Shown piece after piece: positions 11,201 to 23,000 of a stretch of 64,000 bases of DNA. A program made the position numbers and the translations under genes. The stretch is taken from assembly GCA_949152475.1 (NCBI GenBank), contig OX424566.1:29798423-29862422 (forward strand), given 5' to 3'. Positions within the stretch are counted from its first letter, which is position 1, and every line of letters begins with the position of its first letter. The DNA is from Terebella lapidaria (Eukaryota > Annelida > Polychaeta > Terebellida > Terebellidae). The notes below the pieces were generated by a model that made no database searches, was not told where the DNA came from, and was given only the letters and a program-made list of their open reading frames with translations.

Positions 11201-13259
11201 ATATATGAAACATGAGATGATTATCTCAACTCCCGTGTACAGTTTATCGAAAAACAATGTGCAGAATTGATTGAAAATGACCATGAACGTAACCACCGTG
11301 TCCAAATTGGGGTAAATATTGATGGAAGAAACCTTATTTCCGGGGAATTTCAGCTCATACAAATATTTGTGAAATACATAAATTTGTAGTAATATCTCGG
11401 ACATCGTATCATCCCCCTCAGTTGTAATATATATGCGTTATGTTGCAGAAATTGCATTTTTCTTACCGTGTGTTGACCTTTCTGGCCCAAGTATCATATC
11501 CCGCGCCTTCCTCTATATTCAATAAGGATTAAAAAGGTGCGAGACGGATTGAATGGTATGATTTCAGTGGGCGAGTAGTATTGAGGAGCAGTGTACGGTA
11601 CTTGGGCCATCTTTCTTTCAAAAAATCTGAGCACAAGTCGGTGACAATAACATGACCTGACCCCTAGACAAAAGAACTAGGTCAGTCATCGCCTTAAGAT
11701 ATGTTGCAGGGTGTCTATACGTATTTTGTGCGCGTGGATACGACCCCTCGGTTTATTCGTCGCCTACACGTCAATTTGAGTTATTCGCTGGCGAATAGCA
11801 TACGACTAACTGCTATGCGTCAAAAGTGAAAGACTGCTATTATCTCACTTAATATTGAGATTAGAGACTAGAAATCAATTGTGGACATATAGGAAATGAT
11901 ATATGCTGAATATTCTCGTCACCTTGAATTTGACCTTTGACCTTATTTTCAAGGTCATAGCACAACATGGCAGATATCCAGCTTATTATCGACTTTACAG
12001 CTTAGGAATCAATTGTGGACATATAAGAAATGATATACGCTGAATATTCTTGTGAGTTTGAATTTGACTAGTGACCTCATTTCTAAGGTAAACGGGATAA
12101 AATAGCTAAAATCTAAAATATAAAGCATATATTGTCCGGTAACTAACCTTGGGCTAATTTTTCTCCATAGATGCAACAATCAATATCCAGCAGTTTGCCT
12201 GACAGCCGATGCTCCAGCATCATTCGCATCGCCTTGGCTTTGGAGCGACCGAATAACATAGCCGAAGTCTTGCGTTTAATCCTTCGTACTGATGTGCAAA
12301 TGGTCGTATCTCAACACCTGCAACAGACACCACCAACCTGTGACGTACCGCTGCAACAGCAACCGTCATTCCCGTTGTCAGGCCAACTGTCAGACCAGCC
12401 GTCAGTGGATCCAGCTGGAAGCCAGTATGTTCCAGCTGCCCCGTCCACCCCCTCCAGCCCAGGCGATCAGAGCTCGAGCATCGGTGAAGGGGGTCAGTTG
12501 CAATTTGCTCGTATAGAACTTATAGAATATATGCATTTTCTCAAATTATAAGTTTCATTTATTGTGCATATCGCGTCAGACTGTATGTGTTTTGTGTTGC
12601 ATAAAACTATCAGTTTGTATAATATATAAATGATACATGGAATCATAATATCCGGATTTTCTCATGAGTAGACGTGGCACAAGGAATATCCAGAGAATTG
12701 AAGATCGAGGACATGGACTTCTCATTGAAGATTAAACTGGCCATGAAGTTGAACCCAGATCGCGAGGACGGTACTAACATCCGATGTTGATAGTGATTCT
12801 GTACACGATTGCACAATTCAGTAAATTCAATCTTTTGTGTCGAATCTAAATAGCAAATGTATCCACTTGCAACAAACACACAGGAAAAGACTGGCGTGGT
12901 CTGGCGTCAAGGATGAAGCTTTCCGAGCTACTCCGTCAAAACATCGCCAAGAAGAAAGAAAATCACGCCTTGGTGTTGTTTGAGCACTGGCAAGTTAATT
13001 GTGATGCCAACTCGACACATCCTGCAGGTTGGAATTACTGTAATTTGCAATTTATTGAACTTATTGAACAATATTGATCGATGAATTAACATATATGCGA
13101 TATTTCCATGAACCCATCCTTGACCCCCTCATAACCTAAACTTTGACCTTGTCTGTCCTTGGTTCCTGTCCAGACAACGCCACAGCTGGTAACCTTCACA
13201 GACTGCTGATTGAGTTGCAGCGCGGCGATGTGGCGAGTCTGCTAAATTTCCAAGACTGA
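18..13259 (+). CDS. Death-domain-containing protein, 7-exon gene (5' end possibly outside window)
   Basis: Seven exons join in phase: 18-288, 694-792, 5304-5398, 12171-12483, 12672-12770, 12884-13027 and 13174-13259 (TGA). All introns are GT-AG and the spliced frame is exactly 369 codons. The last four exons encode a C-terminal death domain at about residues 262-364. Recognisable marks are KLNPD, DWRGLASRM, a conserved W in LFEHW, and a last helix GNLHRLLIELQRGDVASLL. Death domains mediate cytosolic adaptor assembly in immune or apoptotic signalling. The N-terminal 260 residues are low complexity (Ser, Gln, Pro) with a short hydrophobic stretch, LIFCVFF, and match no family I recognise. The ATG at 18 follows an in-frame TAG that could instead be a splice acceptor, so coding sequence may continue upstream. 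UNC5-like, MyD88-like or other adaptors are possible; I cannot assign one. Introns 2 and 3 are swollen by repeats. Confidence 0.75.
793..2009. other. Intron 2 of the death-domain gene, 5' part; nothing recognised
   Basis: AT-rich intronic sequence with no exon signal, RNA gene or clear repeat. If intron 2 were retained, translation would stop at 822-824. A first relative of the downstream 70-bp minisatellite appears near 2015. Confidence 0.4.
2010..5045. repeat. 70-71 bp minisatellite, about 43 units, with a higher-order duplication
   Basis: Each unit contains GACAGAATCGGACAGTTGCA, then an AGTGATTCAGGATGC segment, then AAGGCTCTGGCTCTAAACAA. Units are degenerate at the left edge (2010-2440) and homogeneous from about 2440 to 4840. 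A 681-bp block near 2870-3480 recurs at about 3550-4160, including a shortened 51-bp unit (near 3195 and 3876), so a second-level duplication followed the first expansion. The short frames inside are by-products of the period. The array lies wholly in intron 2 of the death-domain gene. Confidence 0.93.
5219..5282. repeat. (TAAC)n microsatellite
   Basis: About 15 tandem TAAC tetranucleotides with two AAG interruptions, ending roughly 20 bp before the acceptor of exon 3 of the death-domain gene. The preceding sequence, with AATAAA-like text before a tetranucleotide tail, could be the 3' end of an old non-LTR retroposon. Confidence 0.9.
5627..7233. mobile_element. Fold-back element A built of ~20-bp subrepeats
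   Basis: It starts CTAGGGAAGCTTGTTAGGGA and ends with the near reverse complement, CCCTAATAAGCTTCCTAG. The left arm is a run of ~20-bp units such as AACCCGGAATTAAATATTCA (about 5725-6580). The right arm is the same units reversed (about 6590-7145). A secondary, almost perfect palindrome lies at about 6743-6945, centred near 6841, and its sequence copies a piece of the left arm at about 6120-6215. No ORF. This resembles a fold-back element whose inverted repeats are themselves tandem arrays. Confidence 0.8.
7231..8524. mobile_element. Fold-back element B, tandem relative of element A
   Basis: It shares the termini of element A (CTAGGGAAGCTTGTTAGGGA; CCCTAATAAGCTTCC) and the CCTAGGG at the junction. 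The left arm (about 7320-7840) uses units like AACCCGGAATTAAATATTAA, and the right arm (about 7850-8430) the reverse complement. Arms of 500-600 bp could form one long hairpin in DNA or in the intronic RNA. No coding capacity. Confidence 0.8.
8545..9910. repeat. Interspersed repeat with ~135-bp tandem units, left part
   Basis: A segment with GGTTACCGGACCTTTGGTCC and a GTCCGTCGTCGTCGTCC run is followed from about 8990 by roughly four units of about 135 bp. Each carries GTGGACATATAGGAAATGAT and TTTGACCTCATTTTCAAGGT. At about 9485-9905 the leading segment recurs in degraded form. No ORF. The array resumes after the inserted element at about 11840. It lies in intron 3 of the death-domain gene. 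Confidence 0.75.
9911..11839. mobile_element. Non-autonomous TIR DNA element (~1.93 kb) inserted in the 135-bp repeat
   Basis: The left ~115 bp (AGCGGTCTTTCACTTCTGAC ... GAGGGGTCGTATCCACGCG) is matched in reverse complement, at roughly 80 percent by eye, by the right ~115 bp (11725-11839). The flanks are halves of the same 135-bp repeat unit found intact near 8985-9000, so the empty site can be read from a paralogous copy. The likely target duplication is only TA, so the superfamily is uncertain. No transposase frame survives. The interior has a ~60-bp tandem repeat with CACCCCGTCTATA (about 10400-10640) and a (CTA)n tract at about 11088-11116. Confidence 0.7.
11840..12120. repeat. ~135-bp tandem units, right part after the insertion
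   Basis: About two further units with GTGGACATATAGGAAATGAT and CTTGAATTTGACCTTTGACC continue the array interrupted at 9910. It ends about 50 bp before the acceptor of exon 4 of the death-domain gene. Confidence 0.7.
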
Positions 13260-13950
13260 TCAAAGTCATGCAGCAAATGATTGTGGCAGCTGGATGCATA
13301 TACAAAAATGAGAATTATGTTATGATCCATGTTTGTGCAGTATAACACCATGTGCAGTATTTTAGCTGCATTCGTTGCCATTTATTGATCAACATACCAT
13401 CATGAACACACATAGTTCAAACGTATTTTGATATACATGATAATGGAAGTGATTTCTTATAAATACTGTAGATTGATAGTATACAGCTTGTGCAAGTATT
13501 CAATGTATTTACAACTTGTATGACTGGTCTTTAGACAATGTCTTTTAAGATGCTGTTTTCTTTATGGTTCTGGATCCTGCTTATTAGTGTTCATTTAAAG
13601 AATATATGTTGAACAAATATGAGAGAATGTAAATGATGAAAATTTGAAAATGTAGATGAATTTTATTGCAGGAAATATGTTCAAGCATTTGTGAGATGTT
13701 TAGACATTCCAGTTAGAATGAGACTGTGTTTGATTTATTGTTATTTATGGTGATATAAAAATTATTTACCGTGTTGCATTTTAGCAATGGTCAGTCTGTA
13801 CTTCTATTAAAATATGCATTTATAGGAAGATATTGAGATATATCTGTCGAAATGTGTGTCATAAACATTATATAGAGATCTGCTAAGCGAATGATGTTAA
13901 TATCGTACTGGAAATCAGTAAGTATTTTGTGTTTTACTTAGCAATATCTC
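13260..13950. other. Probable 3' UTR and flank of the death-domain gene
   Basis: AT-rich sequence after the TGA at 13257-13259, with no coding signal. ATTAAA-like hexamers occur near 13807, but I cannot fix a polyadenylation site. Confidence 0.4.
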
Positions 13951-14990
13951 TGTGAGTATATGACTCGGTCAGTATACCAGACCACACAGTACCATTGTGT
14001 GGAAATACTTGAACCCCTTTGTGGAAAAGAAATATGGTGCTTTGGGAACAGCAAAATTTCCTGCAGCAAATTCGTATGGTGGCTTGTTTACGCCAAATTA
14101 GATCTATTTCACATTCGTACAGAAGAATTAATAGATGGGCTGCGTGATAATTGAGCAGCAAAATCCGCGGAACTAATGTTTATCATACGAAATTGATGCT
14201 TGTGATGCGGAATTTTATACTGGTCGTTACACGGAGCTTTATTATCACGCAGAATTAATGCTTATTTTGCAGAAGTTATGTTCATATGAAGTAATTATGA
14301 AATCGGGAATTATATTTCGTGTTTATATCCTTGCCTTCTGAGACATTTTTGGTCTCATATCATATCCTCATATCATATAATAATTTCAAATCATATCATA
14401 TATGCTATCTTATATGATTGTCAGGTATTTGGTATATGGACAGGCTACTTACCAAAGTAGTCCGTTTCAGCGTAGGTTTTATCCCCTACCTCGGCATTAT
14501 GTGGTCCCCAAATCGGACAAGTGTTATTTGCCAGGTTGTCTGGTTTCCTCACATTATTGATCACTGCGCCAACATCCAAGCCAACAAGAGATGTTAATAT
14601 AAGCACGTGCTTGTTCGTTAATTGTTGTGAATGTTGTTGTTGTCATATTCCTGTGACAAACATTTTTTCCCGCTTTACAAAAAATAATTCCGCTTCACTA
14701 ACATTAGGTACGTGTGATAAAAATTAATTCTGCATTACAACCCTTAGACGTAGAGGTACGTTTATGTTACAAACAATAATTTCGTGTAATGAACATCAAC
14801 TCCTTGTAATGAACATTTATTCCGTATAACGAATAATAATTCCACCTTATAATATGAATGCCGAATAACAAACATCAGTTCCATGCAAAAGACATTATTC
14901 CATGTATAGAACATCAATTCGGTGTAGCAAATGATTATTCCTTGACAGAATTGTATATTCCGCGTTATCACGTGAAAATAAATGTTGATA
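13950..14990. repeat. Degenerate ~30-bp satellite-like array
   Basis: Loosely periodic text of the type TTCCGTGTAATGAACATTAA recurs many times, best seen at 14170-14310 and 14690-14960, with units about 25-35 bp long and heavily diverged. Middle parts (14310-14640) are less regular. Frames on both strands are by-products. Confidence 0.45.
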
Positions 14991-15239
14991 GGGAAGGTAA
15001 TTGGCGGGAACAAGCCACCATACGTTCGTCAGGCGTAGAATGTATGTTTCTTTTCTCTCGTACTTTCGTGTCTCCTTCAATAAAGCATCTACATATATAC
15101 CATACTGGTGTTTTGAGGCTGCTGATGTATGATAGTAATTTGGCGAAATATATTATTGTTTTTTTTATATACATTTATGATATTCTGTTTGTGGGATGTC
15201 TGGGGATGAATTTCACAAAGGTCGAGTTCAATGTCACCT

Positions 15240-15828
15240 AAAAGGTGAAAATGCACAGGAGTGATCATTAAAGATGCTTAAAACCGAGTGCAAATTGTAG
15301 GATTTACTGTCTATAAATCTTGGCTGACGTTGACCTTCAAAATTTGAACTCCCTCCTGATCTTTGAACTCACTCCTGATCTTGAACTCAATATCGCCTGT
15401 AATATTCGGTTTGACACTCGGTGATGTACCGATATAGTTCCGATCCCTTAATTAATATCCATGTCAATTTTCAGCCCGATCCGATCATTCATTATAATTG
15501 ATGTTTCTTCGACAAAGAATTCAGTCCCATCATGGGCAAAATTCTATATGTCGAGGTATTCGTGACGAAAATAGTGCAGCGGAAACGTGAAAAAAATATG
15601 ATAGTGTAAGCGCCAATATCGTTATGGTAAATATGGGTGAGTCCTTTTGGAATTTCAAAGACAATGGTCGATGTTCGAGGTCAATGTTGATCTTTAAATG
15701 AAAATCAAGTTTTCACTGTATTTCAGGAACTAATGAATATACCACAGCAGTAAAACCAGAATGTCGCACTCAACCAGTTCAAGTGCAACTAGATGACAAA
15801 ACTAACAAAACAAATTATTAGGCATTTT
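15240..15828. other. Intergenic sequence, nothing recognised
   Basis: No gene or RNA seen. A short doublet CTCACTCCTGATCTTTGAAC / CTCCTGATCTTTGAACTCA near 15350-15385 is the only local repeat. Confidence 0.3.
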
Positions 15829-16680
15829 AGCAGAAATGCCTTTGGTTTTGTCAAAAAAAAAAGTTTTTCTTGTTTCTTTTTTTTTTCACTTTTTGGTTTT
15901 CGAACGATAACTTCAGTTTGCCTCAATGTATCTTTGCCAAATTTTCACCGCAGGTCAGAAATGTTGTGTAGAAGAAGCCTATTGTTTTTGAGCCGGCTCC
16001 GGGATCCGTGAGGTCCGTGAGGATGAAATCAATGTTTCTGGTTTCCGCACGATAACTCAAAAATATTAATGCAATGACTGTGGAACTTTGCATGGAGATT
16101 CATATATCACTAGGAAAGTAGCCTACGGATTTTGAGGCTGATCCGTCAAACGACCTCTGACCCAGGGCTCGAAATAAATTTAGCTGAGTCATCCTTGAGG
16201 CTCTCATGCATACCTCGGAAACGGTGCGTTTTAGAGCGAAACGGACGTTATTTTCGGACTCGTCATCCTAGACAAACATGTTCAAGGGGTATTATGGATG
16301 ACCCTTGACCTTGACCTTGATTTTTTTCGCTGAGTCTGCATTTTTCGTTTTCGTTGATAACTCGGAAACGTTGCGTCGTAGAGCGAAACGGACGTTATTT
16401 TCGGACTCGTCGCCCTAGACCAACATGTCTTATGGGTATTTGGGATGACCTTTTACCTTGACCTTAAAATTTTCCGCTGAGTCGGCATTTTTCGTTTTCG
16501 TCGATATCTCGGAAACTGTGTTGTAGAGTGAAACGGCCATTATTTCGGACTCTGGGGTATTAGCGATGAACTTCGACCTTGACCTAAAATTTTTTCGTCG
16601 AGTCGGCATTTTTCATTTTCGTCGATATTTCGGAAACGGTGCGACCTGGAGGAAAACAGACATTAGACAGATAGTCTTAG
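15829..16680. repeat. Interspersed repeat, copy 1 (partner at 56170-56557)
   Basis: It begins with a small hairpin (GGCATTTTAGCAGAAATGCC), then a T-rich tract, then text shared with 56170-56557, including GATCCGTGAGGTCCGTGAGG and ATGAAATCAATGTTT. From about 16200 it passes into three or four ~150-bp tandem units with CTCGGAAACG, GAGCGAAACGGACGTTATTT and CTTGACCTTGA. No ORF. The family is unknown to me. Confidence 0.7.
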
Positions 16681-17700
16681 GGGTATCATGTTTTTCCTTC
16701 ACATACATGTAATTGCACAAAAGCATTATGGATCTCATTGGGAGCTTCGTCATGTTTTTTCCCGAGTCAGCTTTTTTTTTTCATGCTTCACCCTGAAATG
16801 CATCCAAGGCCTTTAGGTCTTGACGTCTAGCTTCATATTGGGTCATGTTGTTCTCTTCTTTATTCCCCGTCAACTTTTATTTAAAAAATACCAGCCAGCA
16901 TAATAGCCAGCCAGAATAATAAACGGACACAGAATGAAATAGAACACCTTTACTGGTGGTTGAAACTATGGGCGCGGCTTGGCGTGGGGCTAGATGCACA
17001 TGTATATGTGAATTAAATAGTCCCGAATTCGCCTATGTAGATTCTTGATATCTCATTCTGGACAGAAACTCAACATCGAGGTAGATGACCAGATTTTCCC
17101 TTAATTCTTGTGATAAGTTAGTAAAAGAAAAGCCATTTGGTTCCCAGGTGCAGACACATAATAAGAACAAGCATGTGTGAGTAGGTTTGAAACCCCCCCC
17201 CCCCCTCAAACTGAATGTTTTTTTTTTATAAGCTGTACATACTACACACTGTATATATTCTACTTCCAATTGATTCAACTGCTTATATTATGTAACCACA
17301 ATACCACAACTGTGGTGTCACATATCCAGGGACATATTTCGCCGGCACTCATGTCCAGGCAGACTATTTCCCCTAGGAATATATATCCGGGGGGACACAA
17401 AATACATTGGACATATATTCAATTTACACCTGATCAATTTTTCTCTTTTTTTTCGAGAGTACCTGGATTAGTTCATCCAGGAACTGTTGTGCAGTCCAAT
17501 CAAAAGTGGATATGTTTAGACTAGCACAGCAATATTTTGAGATAATTAATGAATTCCATGCATATGCGAAGGTGTTTTCTGGTGTTAAAATTGAAGATAT
17601 TTCCTGCGACACATAGCACACGCATTATGTGTGTCTTGTCCCCATCATGAAGTAACTTTGTGCTTCATTCAGGGATTGATTGCGGGTAACAAACCAAACA
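16681..17700. other. Intergenic sequence with a C/T homopolymer tract
   Basis: No gene seen. A run of 13 C followed by T-rich sequence lies at about 17193-17230. Frames of up to 115 codons occur on both strands but lack splice context, domain motifs or composition typical of coding sequence. Confidence 0.35.
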
Positions 17701-17716
17701 CTGTAGTGAGCCGCTC

Positions 17717-18325
17717 TCCCATTCATTTGTAATGTAAACATAAAGGTAACAAAATCAGCAAGACTACCCAACCCTTCTTCTTGAAACTTCATTAACAGAG
17801 AAATGTATAGCCATGGATGATGAACCGAGACATGGTTCTATAAAAGTATCACCGTGATTGTACAAATTGATGATTATAGATATCACTTTTACACGCGTCA
17901 GCAAACAACACGTCGTATCTTCAGCATTACAAACAAGCCGTTGTTGGTATGTACGTTTTGTTGTGCGACCATCCAATAATAGATGCATACACGACTTGAA
18001 TTCCTGCGAGAGGAATACAATAGGCTGATTTGGTGCACCCGAGCGCAGCTCACCAGTGAGCTTTACTAGCATTACTAGTTGTCCGCAGTAAAAAAATAAT
18101 CCTGCCGTTGGGCATGTTTTGAGTATACCATGTCTTTTGAGAAATAAGTCACAAAATGACATTTGAAAATGACAATTATCAGACAATCAATCATATTTAG
18201 TCAAGAACCAAGTCTCGGTTGGTGATCCTTGATGGCTATAGGTCGCCACAGTAAATTCTGGTGTCAAATGGATGTTTGCAAGTTCATGATTTTGTTACCT
18301 TCATATTTACATTATAAGTGAATGG
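17717..18325. repeat. Pair of ~45-bp inverted repeats spanning 0.6 kb (possible MITE)
   Basis: The left arm, with CATTCATTTGTAATGTAAAC and AAAGGTAACAAAATC (about 17717-17761), is the imperfect reverse complement of the right arm, with GATTTTGTTACCTTCATATT and ACATTATAAGTGAATGG (about 18285-18323). The interior has an open minus-strand frame of 140 codons (17764-18186) that I do not recognise and do not call. No target-site duplication is evident. Confidence 0.45.
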
Positions 18326-19145
18326 AGAACTGGCGCGTTCCAGATTCGGGATTTTACATGCAGTTCGTCCTTAATAAACCTTCTAACGGAATATCACACA
18401 GATGGTTGGATGTTGTTGTGCGATTGTTTTGTAAGCCCTCGGGTATATGTTCATATCGAACAAAATGGTTTCATTTTGTCTCTGTGGCTTTTGAATATGA
18501 TACAGAAAAATGTACATCGATACATTTAATACTTTTCAGTAGTGGAAATTTAACCTCGTTATATTTCTATGGTTTTAACGGTAATCAGCTGGAGAATATG
18601 TTATCGGATTTAGTGCAACAGCGGAAAGTTATCAAACCATTCATGAACGTAAGAGAAGTATTTATTAGTAATTAATACACTATTTCGTTGAATCATTAAC
18701 GTTTTATGGATCCAGCGTACTATATGATGGTAATAGGTTACCTGTACTCCGTATTTTACATCCCTTTTACCGTTAGATATGACAACTTCTGACATTAGAC
18801 ATATATAGTTCTCTATGGCCACTTAATGTTATCTAAAGGTCCTATTGTCAAATTGTTGACTCTCTGATAGCTGATTAGCGAAGTAATGTGTCAACTCCAA
18901 GCCGTAAATTGTCAATCAACGGCTGATTGGCAGGCCGAACACATGGTCAGTTGCCATGGCAACAGGAGTTCACAAATCGGTGGTATATAAATGAAAACCA
19001 TTGTTGTACAGGAATGGTCTTGGTTTTTCACACTAGCAAGTTCAGATGACTAAAAATAAGGTTGTAAAAAATGTATCCGTTCATTATTTTCGGTTCCGGC
19101 ATAAAGTTGAAAATAAATAAATAAATAAATAAATGGATAAATGAA

Positions 19146-19176
<31 letters not shown>

Positions 19177-20012
19177 ATGAATTTGGTAAATAAAGTATTG
19201 ACTGAATGAATTGTACATTTCGGAAAATTATATATTTAATAGATAAATATATATATTGATATGATGATAAAGGTCATGAACCATCAAACGTATATATTGT
19301 GTATTCTTGATAGAGAATGACTGTGTTTACTTTTCGTCCTCTGTTTGTCATCACATATATAAGTAATATGTGTTGCTGAACTGTGTGCTAAGAGATACAC
19401 ATATATAACAACTACAAGTGTAATGGTATAAAAATTAAAACGAGAGATAATTCACTCTCATCGACGGCTCCTTCGTGTAAGTTCGAGTTTTGACCCTGGA
19501 ACATATAATTATTACACGGATCACAACTCGACTAGCATCTTGGGGACAATCGAGACAAGAGCAAAAAACAGAAACAGAGGTACACCTTCGAACACTACGG
19601 GATATTTATCTTATCTCAGGGGTTTGAAAAAAAGATACTTTTAATGAACAATAGCGACCATTGCTCTCATTGGGTATTAATCTTTCAACACAGGTATGCG
19701 TGGGACTTCTGAGCCATTAAATCGTAGAATCTCAGTAATCGTTTTAGTAAAAATTGCAATGAATTAATATTTTGGCTATTTGAATTCCTTGCATTTTTGC
19801 ATTCTGAATTCTCGGATGTTTATTGGGTGGAATGCAAAAATCACTCCTGCTGATTAAAAAAAAAATCATTGTGAATTGAAGGTGATTTTTTCTTAAAAAA
19901 CTGATCGCTAGTGCAAATGGTGATAACGAAGTCCGGTTGAAAACCAACTACACTTACACTTGAGCGGCTTGGGACCAAAGGGAGAAAAAGGGAGTGAAAA
20001 ACTGAACAGAAG
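18326..20012. other. Intergenic region upstream of SLC5 gene A
   Basis: It holds an (AAAT)n microsatellite at about 19110-19185 after a possible retroposon 3' end. Nothing else is recognised. The last part before 20013 should contain the promoter and 5' UTR of gene A, but no TATA box or initiator is convincing. A plus-strand frame of 117 codons at 18322-18675 has no domain match or splice partner that I can see. Confidence 0.35.
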
Positions 20013-23000
20013 ATGACGTCGGATGAGCCGTTGTCGACGTTTCACTGGGCGGACTACCTGGTGTTTGTTCTGTCCCTGATGTCGTCCCTGCTTATAGGAT
20101 TGTACTACGCCATCAAGGACCGGAAGAAACAAACCAACGAGGAGTTCCTTATGGCTGGCAGATCCATGTCCATCGGTGGGTAGCTCTCTCTCTCTCAGAA
20201 AGATTAACATGTCTTTTAACATGACAAATTAACATGTCTTTATTTGCAACTGGTCGTTCGATTCGGATTGTTTGCTCTGATAAAGTTTTTCTGGAGACAA
20301 ATAGTCCAAATTGCGACAAGAAACTCTTCGATAAGCATCGTATCGAGATTCAAAGTTGGAGGATGCTTAATAGATTTCAGTTTTGATATTTTTAATTTAC
20401 AGAGAGAGTATGGCAATGTCGATTAAATGTCGCTAATTTATGCTTTGGATATTTCTACAACCACAGTTCTCAGTTTTGTTCCACAAAAGTGTAGCATTAT
20501 GACGTGCACGAGTAGTGACACCACGGTTATGTTGCTGCAGTGCGGGTGGAGTTATAAGACATTCGGTGACACTCCAGCATGGGGCATACCTCTTAATCGT
20601 TGGGTCGCCGAACTTTACAAAAGTCCTGTCAAAAAATACTTGAAATAAAATTACAATATTGATATACCAATAACTACCAGTAACTGTGGTATTATATCCC
20701 CATACAGCTCCGGTGACGGCCTCGACGTTTGCTGCTCTGGTCTCCTCCATAGCTTTCATAGCGGACCCGGTCGAGGTGTATTACTTCGGGATGGGATATT
20801 TCTTCCTGGCAATAGGCGGGGCATTATCCATGGTGCCCATAGCAGAGCTCTTCGTGCCAGCATTTCACCAGATGAACCTCGTCAGTGCCTTCGAGGTATG
20901 ATCCTAGTAAAATATAACAATAGTGAACTTATTATCAGGTAGTACACATATACAAATACGACATGTAAGTTGCCTTATTGTCTTGTGTGTGGAGCGTGTG
21001 ACCTTGGTATATATCTGAATTACACGCCCCATGGTAATCCGAAGGATATATTGTAAATTATTATTAAGGCCATATTTTTATGCAGTACCTCCAAGAGAGG
21101 TTCAACCCGCTCATATCGAAAGCCGCATCTGTGCTACAATTGTTCTTGATGGTAGGCCCTATATGATTCGATTATTTGGACGAAAATTTCCTATTTTGAT
21201 CTCAAGTCAACAGGTTAGTCTCATCATTCCATTATAAAACCAATCACTACATATCATTATTATCCCCAAAATACATGCAATAAATTTCCAGTTACTGTTT
21301 ATGGGGATGATGAACTATGCATCCGCTGTATCCCTGGCTCAAGGTAGGACAGCTCCTGATGGACACTATAAATCTATATATGAACCGAGCTACTGTGTCA
21401 TCAAGTTCTTGCGCGAGAAGTCAGATATATATTATTTTTCATCGGTTTGTGTGCTTACAGTCAGCGGATTCAGCATACCAATAGGAATGCTTGTCACTAC
21501 CGCAGTCTGTACTGTCTACACTACTTTCGTGAGTGACTCTCTTTCTTCAGAAATGAATACATTTTTCTTTATTTACCACTTTAAAACATTGAAACTGTTT
21601 GCAGATCTATACTCAATCTAGCCATATTTTTATTGAATAAATGATTATAACTGCTAAGAAATAGGTTTTTTACGTGTCAAACCCACATGCATAACTGTTA
21701 TTCTTTATCACTCAGGGCGGTATGAAGGCGGTCGTGTGGTCCTCGACTATACAGATGGTATTAATGTTTACGGGTGTAATAACACTGGCCGCCAAGGCAG
21801 TAACGGACCTCGGAGGCTGGGGGCCCGCCTTCGACATCATAAGAGCCGGGGGCCGCACCAACCAATTTGTGTAAGTGTGTACACGTAGTATTTTGAACGG
21901 CGTTTGACTTGAAACGGGCATATATACCCAAATTTAAAGTACTTAATTGTGAACTCAAAGGGATAAATAAAGTCAATAACAAATGGTTAAAATCAAAACA
22001 CCACTGAAATACCACTTCAAATTTCAATGAAAAAAGACCTAACAATTTGCCGTTTTTCAGGTGGTCGCCCAATCCGTTCATACGCTCCAGTTTTTGGGCG
22101 TATCTGATTGGTGGGTTTTTCCGGGTGCTGGTGCCTCTATCGTCCACACAGATGGCCATACAGCGCTTTTGTACACTTCCCACCGTCAAAGAGGCCAAAA
22201 TGTAACTACGAAACAGCTATTCGAGTGTGCAAAATACATGTAAAACCTCTTCCATGATGTTAGTGGTAAATGTTAGTGATTACTCTGCCACCACGGTTGT
22301 ACATATTTTTGTTGAAAATTGTTCAATGTTCATATTACCGAGGAGTATACATTACGATGGTAGCTCGATGTACCCATTACCCACGTGTATTTATTCAGCT
22401 TGAAGCTTGATTTACCTATTACGCATGTATACCTAATTCGGTTGTAGCTCAGTGTACCGGTGTACCTATTTCGGTTGTAGATCGTTGTACTTATTACCCA
22501 GGTGTACCTATTTCGGTTGTAGCTCGGTGTACCTATTACCCAGGCGTACCTATTTCGGTTGTAGCTCAGTGTACCTATTACCCAGGTGTACCTATTTCGG
22601 TTGTAGCTCGGTGTACATATTACCCAGGTGTACCTATTTCAGCTGTAGCTCGTGTACCTAATACCCAGGTGTACCTATTTCGGTTGTAGCTCAGTGTACC
22701 TAATACCCAGGTGTACCTATTTCGGTTGTAGCTCAGTGTACCTATTACCCAGGTGTACCTATTTCGGTTGTAGCTCGGTGTACCTGCTAGTCCCAATGTA
22801 CCTGTTCCTGACGTCCATTTTGCTGATTGTCGGGTTCGCCATGTACGGCCATTTCGCCTCCTGTGACCCGATGGTAAACAGACAGATCGAGAAAATAGAT
22901 CAGGTAGATCTAGTAATGTTCATATATTTCTTTGACGAATATTATATCGTTCATATCATATAGTTTTGCCAGATTATCTGGAAAGGTTCGTTCTTTTAAG

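Noticed and set aside
18322-18675. Plus-strand 117-codon frame
   Set aside because: No recognisable motif, no splice partner, lies in repeat-rich intergenic DNA; length is possible by chance.
22452-22661. Independent small Cys/Tyr-rich peptide gene
   Set aside because: It is the upstream part of the acceptor minisatellite, out of frame with exon 8 after the short unit; no promoter or start supports a separate gene.
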